Shown here: in pieces, positions 40,385 to 49,609 of the stretch
How the letters are laid out: each line of letters starts with the position of its first letter
Numbering within the stretch: position 1 is the first letter of the stretch
Assembly (NCBI GenBank): GCA_022844045.1
Contig: JALHMM010000032.1
Span: 1-59,856, forward strand
Origin: Reyranellaceae bacterium
Lineage (GTDB): Bacteria > Pseudomonadota > Alphaproteobacteria > Reyranellales > Reyranellaceae
DNA length: 59,856 bases
Direction: 5' to 3'
Position numbers and translations under genes: made by a program
Notes under the pieces: model-generated
Told to the model about the DNA's origin: nothing
What the model saw: the letters and a program-made list of their open reading frames with translations, nothing else
The model's database searches: none

Positions 40385-43300
40385 TTGACCAGGAGGCTGG
40401 GGCGTGTCGTCCGGACCATCGCGCATGTCCTCGCGGCGTGCGTGATCGGGCTGAGCGCGCTTGGCCTGCTGCTGGTCTGGCGCCTGACCGAAGGCCCCAT
40501 CGATCTCGATTTCCTGCGCAGCTATGTCGGCCGCTCCTTCGATACGCCGGAGGGGCCGGTGCGCCTCGACGCCAAGCACGTGCGGATCGCGTGGAGTGGC
40601 TGGGAGCAGCCGCTGCGGCTCACCCTGGTCGGCATCGAGGCCAAGGACGCCAAGAACGTCGTCGTCGGCTCGGTGCCCGAGGTCGCCATCAATGTCAGCG
40701 TCAAGGCGCTGATGACCGGCGCGCTGGCGCCGACCGAGATCGTCATCGACAGGGTGGCGCTCAACGCGGTGATTCGCAAGGACGGCCTGATCGACCTGAT
40801 GCTGCCGCCGCCCGAGGCGGCGCCTTCGGCGCGCATGCTGCCGATCATCGTCGAGCAGCTGCTGCGCGAGCCCAACACCGACCATCCGCTGGGCCGCCTC
40901 ACCGAGGTGCGTATCAACGCCGCGACCCTGCGTGTCGACGACCAGACCACCGGTTTCGTCTGGGACGCGCCAGCCGGCCGCGCCACCTTGCAGCGCGACG
41001 AGAACGGCCTGCGCATCAAGGGCGCGCTGACGCTCGAGGCCAAAGGTCACGTCGCTGAGATGGAGCTGACCGCCTTCTACGGCCGCAAGCGCGAGGCCAT
41101 GGACGTGATCTTGCGCGCGCGCGACCTCAGGCTGTCGGCCTTCGCCACCGCCGCGCCGCAGTTGGCGCCATTGGCGCAGATCGACCTGCCGATGAATGGC
41201 CACATCCGGCTGCGCGCGTCGGGCGACGGCAAGGTGCGCAGCGTGGCGCTCCAGTTCGAGGGTGGCAGCGGCATGATCGGCGTGCCCGGCGTGCTGCCCG
41301 AGCCGCGCAAGGTCGACTGGGCGACCTTGCGGATGTCCTTCGACACCGACCGCAGCGCCGTGCGGCTGGAGGAGTTCCGCTTCGGCCTGGGCGGCGTCGA
41401 GCTCGGCATGCAGGGCGAGATGCGCATCGAGGAGCGCGCCTTCCAGTTCGACGGCGAAGCCATGCTCACCGGCGTGCCGACCGACCGCTTGGCCGAGTTC
41501 TGGTTGCCCGGCATGGCCGCCGGCGGACGGCGCTGGGCACTGGCTAACGTCAGCGGCGGTCGTCTCGACAGCGCCAAGCTCACGGTCTCGGCTTCGGGCG
41601 ACTTCCAGAATCCCGATGATCTGAAGGTTGCCAAGACCGTCGCCGAGCTGCGCTACAGCGACCTCACGGTGAACTACCTGGCGCCGCTGCCGCCGGTGAA
41701 AGGCGTGTCGGGGACGGCCCAGTTCGACGGCGCGACGTTCCGCTTCAATATCGAGGGTGGCCAGGCCGGCGCCATCAAGGTCGGCAAGTCGCGCATCGAT
41801 CTCACCGGGCTCGACGGCGACGATCACCGCACCGAGATGCAGATCGAGCTGCAGGCCTCGGCCCAGGAGACCATGAATTTCCTGACCCAGCCCCGGCTCG
41901 GGCTGCCCAAGGACCTGCTCTACAATCCCAAGCGGCTGGGCGGCGACGTCGCACTCAGCCTGACGCTGAAGTTCCCGCTGCTCGACGCCATGTCGGTCAA
42001 CGACATCGTCTACGGCGCCAACGCCAAGCTCGATCGCTTCTCGCTCACCAACGCCGTCGGCACGCTGAACCTCACGGACTTCACCGGCACGCTGCAGCTC
42101 GACATGCAGCAGCTCAAGGTCGCCGGTCGTGGCAAGGCCGATGGCCAGGTCGTCGATCTCGGCTGGATCGAGCAGTTCGGCGCCAAGCCCACCTTCCGCC
42201 GGCGCTACGAGGCCAAGGGCGCGCTGCCGCTGGCCAGCCTGTACAAGGCCGGGCTGCCTGACCTGGCGCCTTACGCCAGCGGTTCGACCGGCTTCGACAT
42301 GTCCTACCAGACGCCGGTCACCGGCCCGTCCGAGCTGCGCGCGCGGCTCGACCTGCGCGACGCCGTGCTCGCCGTCAAAGAAGCGTCGTGGACCAAGGCG
42401 GCCGGTGTCGAGGGCCGCGCCACGGTCAGCGCGCGCTTCGCCGGCGGACCGGTGCCGTCCGTTCTGGAGTTCGACGTCGCCGCCGCCGACCTGCAGGTCG
42501 CCGGCCGGCTGGAATCGCGACCCACTGATGGTCGCATCGAGCGCCTGACCCTCGCCAAGCTGGTTCTGGGCGCCACCAATGTCACCGGCACGGTGCGCCG
42601 CGCCGATGCCGGCTACGTCGTCGACCTGACGGGCGCGGCGATCGAGCTCAAGCGCGTGCTGCCCGAGGCCGATCCCAATGCGCGCGGCGTGCCCAAGCCG
42701 GCCTCGCCGCAGGGACCGCCGGTGTCGATCAACCTCGATGTCGGCGCTGTGCTGCTCAAGCGCGGCGCGCTGTCGCGCGTGAAGGGCAGCCTGGCGCTGC
42801 GCGGTGACCGGCTGCTCTCGGCCAGTCTTCAGACAACGCCCGACGGCGGGGCCACCGCGCAGCTGCGCGTGACGCCCTCGGGCAACGGCCGGTCGATCGA
42901 GTTCGAGGCGCCGGATTTCGGCGCCGTGCTGCGCGGCGCCGGCTGGCTCGACGGGCTGGTCGGGGGCCATCTGCGCGTCAGCCTCAACACCGACGACACC
43001 AAGCCCGAACCGCCGGCGCGTGGCCGCGTCGAGCTGAAGGCCTACCGACTGGCGAAGGTGCCGGCCAATCCCGCGCGCACCGTCGCCAATGTAAACGGCG
43101 TGGTCGACCAACTCGCGCGCGTCGGCGGCGATCGGCAGGTCTTCGACTCGCTGACCGTCGATGTCGAAAAGGACGGCGATCGGCTGCGCCTGCGCAACGG
43201 ACGGACGGCGGGCAGCAATGTCGGCGTCACCATGCAGGGAACCGTGCAGCTCGACACCGAGGATGTCTGCCTCGCCGGCGGCATCGTGCCGGCCTACGCG

Positions 43301-43558
43301 CTCAACAGCATCATCTCGAACATCCCGCTGATCGGTGACCTGTTGACTGGCGGTCGCGGCGGCGGGCTTTTCGCGCTGAACTACTTGATCCGCGGCCCGA
43401 TCGACGATCCCAACGCCAGCGTCAATCCGCTGTCCGTCCTGCCGATCGGCCCGCTGCGCAACCTGATGCTCGAGGGCTGCGGCGCGAGTTCGACCGACAC
43501 CACGCCGCCCCCCGACCTCAGCGAACGCAACGAACAGCAGCGCTCGACGTCGCAGTGA
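40385..43558 (+). CDS. AsmA/YhdP-like envelope protein with DUF3971 region
   Basis: 1057 residues. One N-terminal signal-anchor helix (IAHVLAACVIGLSALGLLLV) is followed by about a thousand residues of repeated beta-strand pattern, the design of the AsmA/TamB/YhdP proteins that bridge the inner membrane and outer membrane and move phospholipids. A region around 350-600 (AELRYSDLTVNYLAPLPPVKG, GTAQFDGATFRFNIEGG) and later DYVTGTVR-type strands correspond to DUF3971, and the C-terminal LNSIISNIPLIGDLLTGGRG with GLFALNYLIRGPIDDP is the AsmA-like C-terminal motif. Start is a TTG with AAGGAG ten bases upstream. It is divergent from glnE. Confidence 0.88.
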   Translation: MTRRLGRVVRTIAHVLAACVIGLSALGLLLVWRLTEGPIDLDFLRSYVGRSFDTPEGPVRLDAKHVRIAWSGWEQPLRLTLVGIEAKDAKNVVVGSVPEVAINVSVKALMTGALAPTEIVIDRVALNAVIRKDGLIDLMLPPPEAAPSARMLPIIVEQLLREPNTDHPLGRLTEVRINAATLRVDDQTTGFVWDAPAGRATLQRDENGLRIKGALTLEAKGHVAEMELTAFYGRKREAMDVILRARDLRLSAFATAAPQLAPLAQIDLPMNGHIRLRASGDGKVRSVALQFEGGSGMIGVPGVLPEPRKVDWATLRMSFDTDRSAVRLEEFRFGLGGVELGMQGEMRIEERAFQFDGEAMLTGVPTDRLAEFWLPGMAAGGRRWALANVSGGRLDSAKLTVSASGDFQNPDDLKVAKTVAELRYSDLTVNYLAPLPPVKGVSGTAQFDGATFRFNIEGGQAGAIKVGKSRIDLTGLDGDDHRTEMQIELQASAQETMNFLTQPRLGLPKDLLYNPKRLGGDVALSLTLKFPLLDAMSVNDIVYGANAKLDRFSLTNAVGTLNLTDFTGTLQLDMQQLKVAGRGKADGQVVDLGWIEQFGAKPTFRRRYEAKGALPLASLYKAGLPDLAPYASGSTGFDMSYQTPVTGPSELRARLDLRDAVLAVKEASWTKAAGVEGRATVSARFAGGPVPSVLEFDVAAADLQVAGRLESRPTDGRIERLTLAKLVLGATNVTGTVRRADAGYVVDLTGAAIELKRVLPEADPNARGVPKPASPQGPPVSINLDVGAVLLKRGALSRVKGSLALRGDRLLSASLQTTPDGGATAQLRVTPSGNGRSIEFEAPDFGAVLRGAGWLDGLVGGHLRVSLNTDDTKPEPPARGRVELKAYRLAKVPANPARTVANVNGVVDQLARVGGDRQVFDSLTVDVEKDGDRLRLRNGRTAGSNVGVTMQGTVQLDTEDVCLAGGIVPAYALNSIISNIPLIGDLLTGGRGGGLFALNYLIRGPIDDPNASVNPLSVLPIGPLRNLMLEGCGASSTDTTPPPDLSERNEQQRSTSQ

Positions 43559-44572
43559 TCACAGCCCGAGCGAGTCGCCATAGGCGAAGAGCGAGGGCGT
43601 GCCGCCGGTGTGGATGTAGACGAGATCCGAGTCGGCTGGCCAGCGACCGGCGTGGATCAGCGCGATCATCCCCGCGAGCCCCTTGCCTGAGTAGACCGGG
43701 TCGAGCGCCAGCGCTTCGAGTCGGCCAGCCAGCTTGATCGCCTCGATGGTTGCCTCGTGCGCTATGCCGTAGGCCGGGCCGGCATGACCGGCGACGACCT
43801 CGGTGCAGGCGGGATCGAAGGGCAGGTCGAGCAGATCGGCTGCACCTTTGGCGTAAGCGATGACATCCGCATGCACGCGCTCAGGCTCCGCATCGATGTC
43901 GATGCCGACGACGCGCGTATCGGGAAGGGCGTGCGCCGCGCCGACCGCCAGACCGGATTGCGTCGCGGCGCTGCCGCTGCAATGCACGATCGCCGATGGC
44001 ACGAAATCCAGCGCCGCTGACTGACGCGCGATCTCGACTACGGTTGTGGCATAGGCCACGGCGCCCAGCGGATTGGAGACACCGTATGGTATGACATAGG
44101 GCTTGCGCCCGGTCTCGGTGAGCCGGTGCGCGAGGTCGCGGATCGCGCCGTTACGATCACCGGTCCACGGCACGTCATGCAAAGTGGCGCCAAACAGCCG
44201 GTTGAGCAGCGCGTTGCCCGAAGTCTCGTATGCCGCGTTCGGCGGCGCGACGCGGCCATGATAGACGGCGAGGTGACAGTCGAGCCCGAGCCGCGCGGCG
44301 GCGGCTGCGACCTGGCGCTGGCTGTTGGATTGTACCACGCCGCCCGAGACCAGCGTGTCGGCGCCCGATGCGAGCGCGTCGTGCAGAACGTAGTCGAGCT
44401 TGCGCAGCTTGTTGCCGCCCAGCCCGACGCCGGTGCAGTCCTCTCGCTTCACCCACAGACGTGGACCACCGAGATGCGCGCTCAACCGCTTCATCGGTTC
44501 CAGCGGTGTCGGCAGATGGGCGAGGCCGAGGCGCTGGAAGCGCGCCAGCCGTGCCTCCAGGTCGGCAAGCAT
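43559..44572 (-). CDS. D-cysteine desulfhydrase/ACC deaminase-family PLP enzyme
   Basis: 337 residues, fold type II PLP enzyme. The N-terminal LAHLPTPLEPMKRLSAHLGG and LWVKREDCTGVGLGGNKLRKLDY contain the Schiff-base Lys (NKLRK). Next is TLVSGGVVQSNSQRQVAAAA, with the Ser that contacts the cofactor phosphate. Near the C-terminus, DPVYSGKGLAGMIALI and VYIHTGGTPSLFAYG are the conserved ACC-deaminase-family ends. It would break D-cysteine (or another D-amino acid, or ACC) into a keto acid and ammonia. The substrate is not decided by sequence. Its start overlaps the tyrS stop by one base (TGATG). Confidence 0.9.
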   Translation of the reverse strand: MLADLEARLARFQRLGLAHLPTPLEPMKRLSAHLGGPRLWVKREDCTGVGLGGNKLRKLDYVLHDALASGADTLVSGGVVQSNSQRQVAAAAARLGLDCHLAVYHGRVAPPNAAYETSGNALLNRLFGATLHDVPWTGDRNGAIRDLAHRLTETGRKPYVIPYGVSNPLGAVAYATTVVEIARQSAALDFVPSAIVHCSGSAATQSGLAVGAAHALPDTRVVGIDIDAEPERVHADVIAYAKGAADLLDLPFDPACTEVVAGHAGPAYGIAHEATIEAIKLAGRLEALALDPVYSGKGLAGMIALIHAGRWPADSDLVYIHTGGTPSLFAYGDSLGL

Positions 44573-45825
44573 CAGACGGCGCGCACCAGCACGTGGCGCT
44601 TGCGGCCGGCGGAGAGCTTGATGCGGCCTTCGCCGTCGGCATCGGCCAGCGACACCGTCGTGGTATCGGAGGCCACCGGCTTATCGTTGACGCGCGCACC
44701 GCCGCCCTTGATCAGGCGGCGTGCCTCGCCGCGGCTCTCGACCAGCTTGGCGTCGGCGAACAGCTCGAAGGCGGGCAGTCCGCTTTCCAGTCGCGCGCGC
44801 GGCAGGTCGACGGTCGGCAAGGTCTCGGCCAGCGCGCCTTCCTCGAAGGTGCGCCGCGCCGTCTCCGCGGCCTCGTTCGCCGCCGCTGTGCCGTGGCAGA
44901 GCGCGGTGATCTCGGTGGCGAGGATCTTCTTGGCCTCGTTCAGCTCGGCGCCGCGCAGCGCCTCCAGGCGCGCGATCTCGTCCATGGGCATCTCGGAGAA
45001 GAGACGCAGGAAGCGGCCGACATCGGCGTCCTCGGTGTTGCGCCAGTACTGCCAGAAATCGTAGGCCGACACGCGCTCGGCGTTGAGCCACACGGCGCCG
45101 GCCATCGTCTTGCCCATCTTGGCGCCCGACGAGGTGCCGATCAGCGGCGTGGTCAGCGCGAACAGCTCGGCACTGTCCATGCGGCGACCGAGATCGGCGC
45201 CCATGATGATGTTGCCCCACTGATCCGAGCCGCCCATCTGCAGGATGCACTTGTGGCGCTTGCTGAGCTCCACGAAGTCGTAGGACTGCAGGATCATGTA
45301 GTTGAACTCGAGGAAGGTCAGCGGCTGGTCGCGATCCAGCCGGAGCTTCACCGAGTCCATGGTCAGCATGCGGTTGACCGAGAAATGCCGGCCGACATCG
45401 CGCAGCAGCGGGATGTAGCGCAGTTCGTCGAGCCAGTCGGCGTTGTTGACCATCGCCGCGTCGGTCGCGCCGTCGCCGAAGCTGAGGTACTTGGCGAAGA
45501 CGCGGCGGATACCCGCCATGTTGACGTTGATCTGCTCGTCGGTCAGCAGTGGCCGGGCCTCGTCGCGGAAGGACGGGTCACCGATCTTGGTCGTGCCGCC
45601 GCCCATCAGGACGATCGGCTTGTGCCCGCATTTCTGCCACCAGCGCAGCATCATGATCTGCAGCAGCGAGCCGACATGCAGCGAGTCGGCGGTGCAATCG
45701 AAGCCGATATAGGCTGTGCGCACGCCCGACTGCAGCAGCGCGTCGAGACGCGCCGCATCGCTGCACTGATGCACCATGCCGCGCTCGTGCACGGTGCGCA
45801 TGAAGTCGGACTTGAACGCGCTCAT
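44572..45825 (-). CDS. tyrS: Tyrosyl-tRNA synthetase
   Basis: 417 residues, bacterial TyrRS. It charges tRNA-Tyr. [18 protein letters not shown] carries the HIGH-type site, [19 protein letters not shown] the tyrosine-binding residues, and [15 protein letters not shown] the KMSKS-type loop (here KMGKT, a common variant). The C-terminal S4-like RNA-binding domain is visible at [20 protein letters not shown]. Start at [16 protein letters not shown] fits the family. It is followed by the PLP-enzyme gene with a one-base overlap, and is divergent from anmK. Confidence 0.97.
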   Translation of the reverse strand: MSAFKSDFMRTVHERGMVHQCSDAARLDALLQSGVRTAYIGFDCTADSLHVGSLLQIMMLRWWQKCGHKPIVLMGGGTTKIGDPSFRDEARPLLTDEQINVNMAGIRRVFAKYLSFGDGATDAAMVNNADWLDELRYIPLLRDVGRHFSVNRMLTMDSVKLRLDRDQPLTFLEFNYMILQSYDFVELSKRHKCILQMGGSDQWGNIIMGADLGRRMDSAELFALTTPLIGTSSGAKMGKTMAGAVWLNAERVSAYDFWQYWRNTEDADVGRFLRLFSEMPMDEIARLEALRGAELNEAKKILATEITALCHGTAAANEAAETARRTFEEGALAETLPTVDLPRARLESGLPAFELFADAKLVESRGEARRLIKGGGARVNDKPVASDTTTVSLADADGEGRIKLSAGRKRHVLVRAV

Positions 45826-45917
45826 CTTCCTGGGTCTTCGGTTGGACTGTCTTCAGTTTGACGTGGGCGGCGGGCGCTGTATCACAGGTACCCGGTTTCA
45901 ACAACGCGAGGGCTCGG

Positions 45918-46985
45918 GTGCGGGCGCTGGGCTTGATGAGCGGCACGTCGCTCGACGGCGTCGATGTCGCCGTGATCGACACCGACGGCGAGCGGATCGA
46001 GGGCTTCGGCCCGGCCGCGACCTACCCACACGCCGAGACGACCCGTGAATTGGTCCGAGCCGTTTTCGGCGCCACGAGCCGTAGCCCCGCCACCGACGCC
46101 GCCGAGGCGGCGATCACCACGGCCCATATCGAGGCGGTACGCCTCTTTGCCCGGGAGCAGGGCATCGACCTCGCGTCGATCGACGTCGTGGGCTTCCACG
46201 GTCAGACCATCACCCACAAACCGCAGGAGCGGTTCACCTGGCAGATCGGCGACGGCCAGGCGCTGGCCCGGGCGCTGGGCCGGCCGGTGGTGGCCGACCT
46301 GCGCAGCGCCGACGTCGCGGCCGGCGGGCAGGGCGCCCCGCTGGTTCCGATCTTCCATCAGGCGCTGGTGCGCGACCTTGAGTTGCCGGTGGCGGTGGTG
46401 AACATCGGCGGCGTCGCCAACGTCACCTGGATCGGCGAGGACGGGCGGCTGGTCGCCTTCGACACAGGGCCAGGTAATGCGCCGATCGACGACTGGATGC
46501 GTCGGTTCACGAACGAGACCTTCGATATGGACGGCGCGCTGGCGTCCCGGGGCGAGGTATTTGGCGAGTCGGTTCGAGCCTTTTTGAATTCATCTTATTT
46601 TTCTATATTTCCACCTAAATCATTGGATAGAAATGATTTTAAGTTCAATATGACTGATAATCTTAAGGTAGAAGATGGGATTTCGACGCTGAGCTATTGT
46701 ACATGCCTTGGCATTTCTCTCTCACAAGCGCATTTTCCAGCACCCGCCAGAACGTGGATTGTCTGTGGAGGTGGGTCTCGTAATGAAACGATCATGAGCT
46801 GGTTGTCCCGGCTCGTAGACGGTCACGTGACCGTTGGTTCCGACTACAGCTGGGATGTTGAGGCGCTGGAGGCGCAGGCCTTCGGCTTCCTTGCCGTACG
46901 CCACCTGCGCGGCTTGCCGAACTCGTTTCCGTCGACCACCGGCGTGGCGCGGCCCATCATCGGCGGCGTTCTGCATCGGCCATGA
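45918..46985 (+). CDS. anmK: Anhydro-N-acetylmuramic acid kinase
   Basis: About 355 residues. It phosphorylates and opens 1,6-anhydro-MurNAc released during cell-wall recycling, giving MurNAc 6-phosphate. Motifs are RALGLMSGTSLDGVDVAVID (ATP site), VVGFHGQTITHKPQ, VADLRSADVAAGGQGAPLVP, NIGGVANVTWIG, DTGPGNAPIDDW and IVCGGGSRNETIM. I use the GTG at 45918, next to the conserved opening; the frame also starts at TTG 45858. The codons between about 46575 and 46735 are strikingly AT-rich, although the protein (PPKSLDRNDF, LKVEDGISTLSYCTCLGIS) stays in family register. This suggests a segment replaced by recombination. Confidence 0.93.
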   Translation: MRALGLMSGTSLDGVDVAVIDTDGERIEGFGPAATYPHAETTRELVRAVFGATSRSPATDAAEAAITTAHIEAVRLFAREQGIDLASIDVVGFHGQTITHKPQERFTWQIGDGQALARALGRPVVADLRSADVAAGGQGAPLVPIFHQALVRDLELPVAVVNIGGVANVTWIGEDGRLVAFDTGPGNAPIDDWMRRFTNETFDMDGALASRGEVFGESVRAFLNSSYFSIFPPKSLDRNDFKFNMTDNLKVEDGISTLSYCTCLGISLSQAHFPAPARTWIVCGGGSRNETIMSWLSRLVDGHVTVGSDYSWDVEALEAQAFGFLAVRHLRGLPNSFPSTTGVARPIIGGVLHRP

Positions 46986-47053
46986 AGCGACAAGACGTCG
47001 AGGAGGTGATCACCGTACAGATGTGGCCGCTTGTTTGGATTTTCCTTATAGTC

Positions 47054-47097
47054 AGAAAATTCGCCTTCTGATAAGTCTTACCGGGAGAAAATTGGCC
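47054..47097 (+). promoter_or_regulatory. Two phased direct repeats upstream of the fic gene
   Basis: AGAAAATTCGCC at 47054-47065 and AGAAAATTGGCC at 47086-47097, one mismatch, 32 bases start to start (about three helix turns). They end 23 bases before the fic ATG. An AbiEi-like or Fic-linked repressor could bind here. A five-codon frame (ATG at 47104) ends in TAATG, overlapping the fic start. Confidence 0.45.
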
Positions 47098-47120
47098 TGA
47101 GCCATGTCTTGGTCGTGCTA

Positions 47121-48605
47121 ATGGCTAGAAAATCGCTCGATGATCTTCCCGAGGCCTTTGTCTCGACTTCGGAGACCAGCAACCTGGCTTCAAAGGCCGC
47201 ACGCGCGGGCAGGCTGAGAAAGCTGGCGTCGCGCCTTTACACCAAGGATCTGGTGTCCGCGCCCGAAACCATCGTGCGGCGCAACCTTTGGCCCATTCTC
47301 GCCGGATACTTTCCCGGCGCGCTGATCGCCGACCGTACCGCGGTCGAGGGGGCTCCGGCAAAAGACGGCTCTGTCTTCCTGATTTCGCAAGGCGCCCAGA
47401 GCGACATCGCCTTGCCCGGCTTCACACTGCGACCCCGGCGCGGCGCGCCGGCGCAGGCGACCGATCTGCCCTTCATGGGCGTGCTGCGTCTCACGTCGCC
47501 CGCTCGGTCGTTGCTGGACAATTTCGCGCAGAGCCGAAACAGGGGCTCGGTTTCTCGGACACTGACGGTGAAGGAGCTTGAGGCCTACCTTGACACCTTG
47601 TTGCGGCGATCGGGCGAGGACGAACTAAACAAGCTTCGCGATACGGCGTGTGCGCTCGCGCCAGCGATAGCCCGGGAGAGCGAGTTCGCCGCGCTCAACA
47701 AGCTGATCGGTGCGTTGCTCAATACGCAATCCGGTAGATTGCAGACACCTATCGCCGGCGCGCGTCGACGAGGCATGGCCTTCGATCCAGCTCGCATGGA
47801 CCTGTTCGAGGCACTACGCGCGGAGTTGCACAGAACGCCCCCACAACCACGTGCCGTGGCCGCGAACGACGGAACCACGCTTCCGTTCTTCGAGGCCTAT
47901 TTCTCGAATTTCATCGAAGGCACCGAATTCGATGTCGAGGAAGCCGCCGCCATCGTCTTCGAGCACCGAATCCCGCGCGCCCGTCCCCAAGATGCGCACG
48001 ATATTCTAGGCACCTATCGGATTGTCGCCGATGCGAAGGACATGTCGCAGGTGCCAGCGAGTTTCGACGAGTTCGAGAGCCTTCTCAAGCGCCGGCATGG
48101 CGGCATCATGGACGCACGACCGGACAAGTCTCCCGGTCGGTACAAGGCCCACGCGAACCGCGCAGGTGACACGACGTTTCTTGCGCCAGACCTTGTGCGG
48201 GGCACGCTATCGGAGGGCTTCACGGTCTACCGCTCGCTGCGGACCCCGTTCCAGCGCGCCATATTCATGATGTTCCTGGTGGCCGAAGTTCATCCCTTTG
48301 TCGACGGCAACGGGCGTGTCGCGCGCATCATGATGAATGCCGAACTCGTGGCGACGGGTGAACAGCGTATCGTCGTTCCAACGATCTATCGCGCCAACTA
48401 TCTCAGCGCCCTGAAGGCGATGTCCAACCGGACGAGCGCGAGCCCTCTTGTTCAGGTGATGGACTACGCGCAGCGCTTCACGCAGTCCGTCGACTGGAAC
48501 GGCTTCAGGAGAGCCGAAGCCGCGCTAAAGACATCCCATGCCTTCATGGATAGCGCAGAAGCCGACCAACGGGGTATTCGGCTTAGGCTAGCCTCCGCTG
48601 TGGAG
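47121..48605 (+). CDS. Fic-domain protein with AbiEi-like N-terminal region
   Basis: About 495 residues. The C-terminal Fic domain contains the catalytic loop H391-PFVDGNGRVAR402, the full HxFx(D/E)GNGxxR form, so AMP transfer (or a related transfer to Ser/Thr/Tyr) is expected. S262-NFIEG267 upstream is the (S/T)xxxE(G/N) inhibitory helix that blocks ATP until moved, typical of class II Fic proteins. The first 90 residues (SNLASKAARAGRLRKLASRLY, then IVRRNLWPILAGYFPGALIADRTAVEG and VFLIS) resemble the winged-helix region of AbiEi-type antitoxins. The combination suggests a self-regulated toxin-like or phage-response protein. Start ATG at 47121; the frame also opens at TTG 47109. No partner gene is present. 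Confidence 0.88.
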
Positions 48606-48649
48606 TAAGTCCGAGACGTCGAGCCGAACTCGATGATGGCAGCGACTTC

Positions 48650-49306
48650 CTACGTCTTCGCCGGCGCCGGTTTCATCGACTTCGCGACATACCGGTCGAC
48701 CTCGACCGCGAGCTTGTCGAGGCAGTCGTGGAAGAAGTGGTTGGCGCCCTTCACCGTGCGTGACTCGACGGTGATGCCCTTCTGCAGCGAGAGCTTGGCG
48801 ACCAGCTTCTGGATGTCGGCCGCCGGCACGACCTCATCCTTGTCGCCGTGCACGATCAGGCCCGAGGATGGGCAGGGCGCGAGGAAGCCGAAATCGTAGC
48901 TGTTGGCGGGCGGCGCCACCGAGACGAAGCCGTCGATCTCGGGTCTGCGCATCAGCAGTTGCATGCCGATCCAGGCGCCGAAGGAGAAGCCGGCCACCCA
49001 GCAGGCGCTGGCGTCGGGGTTCATGCCCTGTAGCCAGTCGAGCGCCGCGGCGGCGTCGCTGAGCTCGCCCTGGCCGTTGTCGAACGCGCCTTGAGAGCGC
49101 CCGACACCGCGGAAATTGAAGCGCATCACCGAGAAGCCGCGGGTGACGAAGACATGGAACAGGGTGAACACGACCTTGTTGTTCATGGTCCCGCCGGCCT
49201 GCGGGTGCGGATGCAGCATCAACGCGATAGGCGCGTTGGTCTCCTTGCTCTGGTGGTAGCGGCCTTCCAGGCGCCCTTCGGGTCCCGTGAAGATGACATC
49301 AGGCAT
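48650..49306 (-). CDS. Alpha/beta hydrolase
   Basis: 218 residues, a short serine hydrolase. ALMLHPHPQAGGTMNNKVVF has the HPHP oxyanion region seen in this small family (often annotated as dienelactone-hydrolase-like or YtmP-type). The nucleophile elbow is WVAGFSFGAWIGM (G-x-S-x-G). LIVHGDKDEVVPAADI provides the acid Asp, and VKGANHFFHDCL the catalytic His. There is no signal peptide. The substrate is unknown. It is divergent from iscR with about 300 bases between, and the fic gene is convergent on the other side. Confidence 0.9.
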   Translation of the reverse strand: MPDVIFTGPEGRLEGRYHQSKETNAPIALMLHPHPQAGGTMNNKVVFTLFHVFVTRGFSVMRFNFRGVGRSQGAFDNGQGELSDAAAALDWLQGMNPDASACWVAGFSFGAWIGMQLLMRRPEIDGFVSVAPPANSYDFGFLAPCPSSGLIVHGDKDEVVPAADIQKLVAKLSLQKGITVESRTVKGANHFFHDCLDKLAVEVDRYVAKSMKPAPAKT

Positions 49307-49609
49307 CCGTGCTCGCCTCGCCTGTCCCTGCGGCCCTTGCCGTCCAAGACCCCTGGTGTGGATCGGGATTGGGCATCAATCCCATTGAACCGACACGATT
49401 CTAATCTTGACCGATTTAGTCGGCTTTCCTATATCCGACTGTGACAGTCGGCTTTTCGGAGGTGACCCGATCAACGAAAAGCCACTATCCGTGTCGCTGG
49501 CTGCGCTTTCAAGAGCGATTTCAATGCGATCGACGCCGGTAGTGGAGATCGGGGAGGCAAGCGGGCGGTGCCAGGCAGGCGCGCCGGCCGCGAACGAGGG
49601 AGGCGGAGC
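49307..49609. other. Upstream region of the isc operon
   Basis: About 300 bases between the alpha/beta hydrolase and iscR. It holds the isc promoter and operator-like palindromes (listed separately) and then about 150 bases of leader before the GTG of iscR. A 68-codon frame (49407-49613) lies in this leader but has no ribosome binding site or familiar domain, and I take it as chance. Confidence 0.6.
49407..49451 (+). promoter_or_regulatory. isc promoter with overlapping operator-like palindromes
   Basis: A sigma-70 pattern is clear: TTGACC (49407-49412), 17 bases, TATATC (49430-49435). The -35 overlaps TTGACCGATTTAGTCGG. The start region overlaps a perfect palindrome, CCGACTG tga CAGTCGG (49435-49451). 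The stretch GTCGGCTTT occurs twice, 28 bases apart. These are good candidates for IscR binding and autoregulation of the operon. Confidence 0.65.

Noticed and set aside
40361..43111. 916-codon minus-strand frame opposite the AsmA-like gene
   Set aside because: Antisense shadow. The plus-strand protein has a signal anchor and family motifs; the minus-strand product has low-complexity Arg/Ala/Gly/His sequence.
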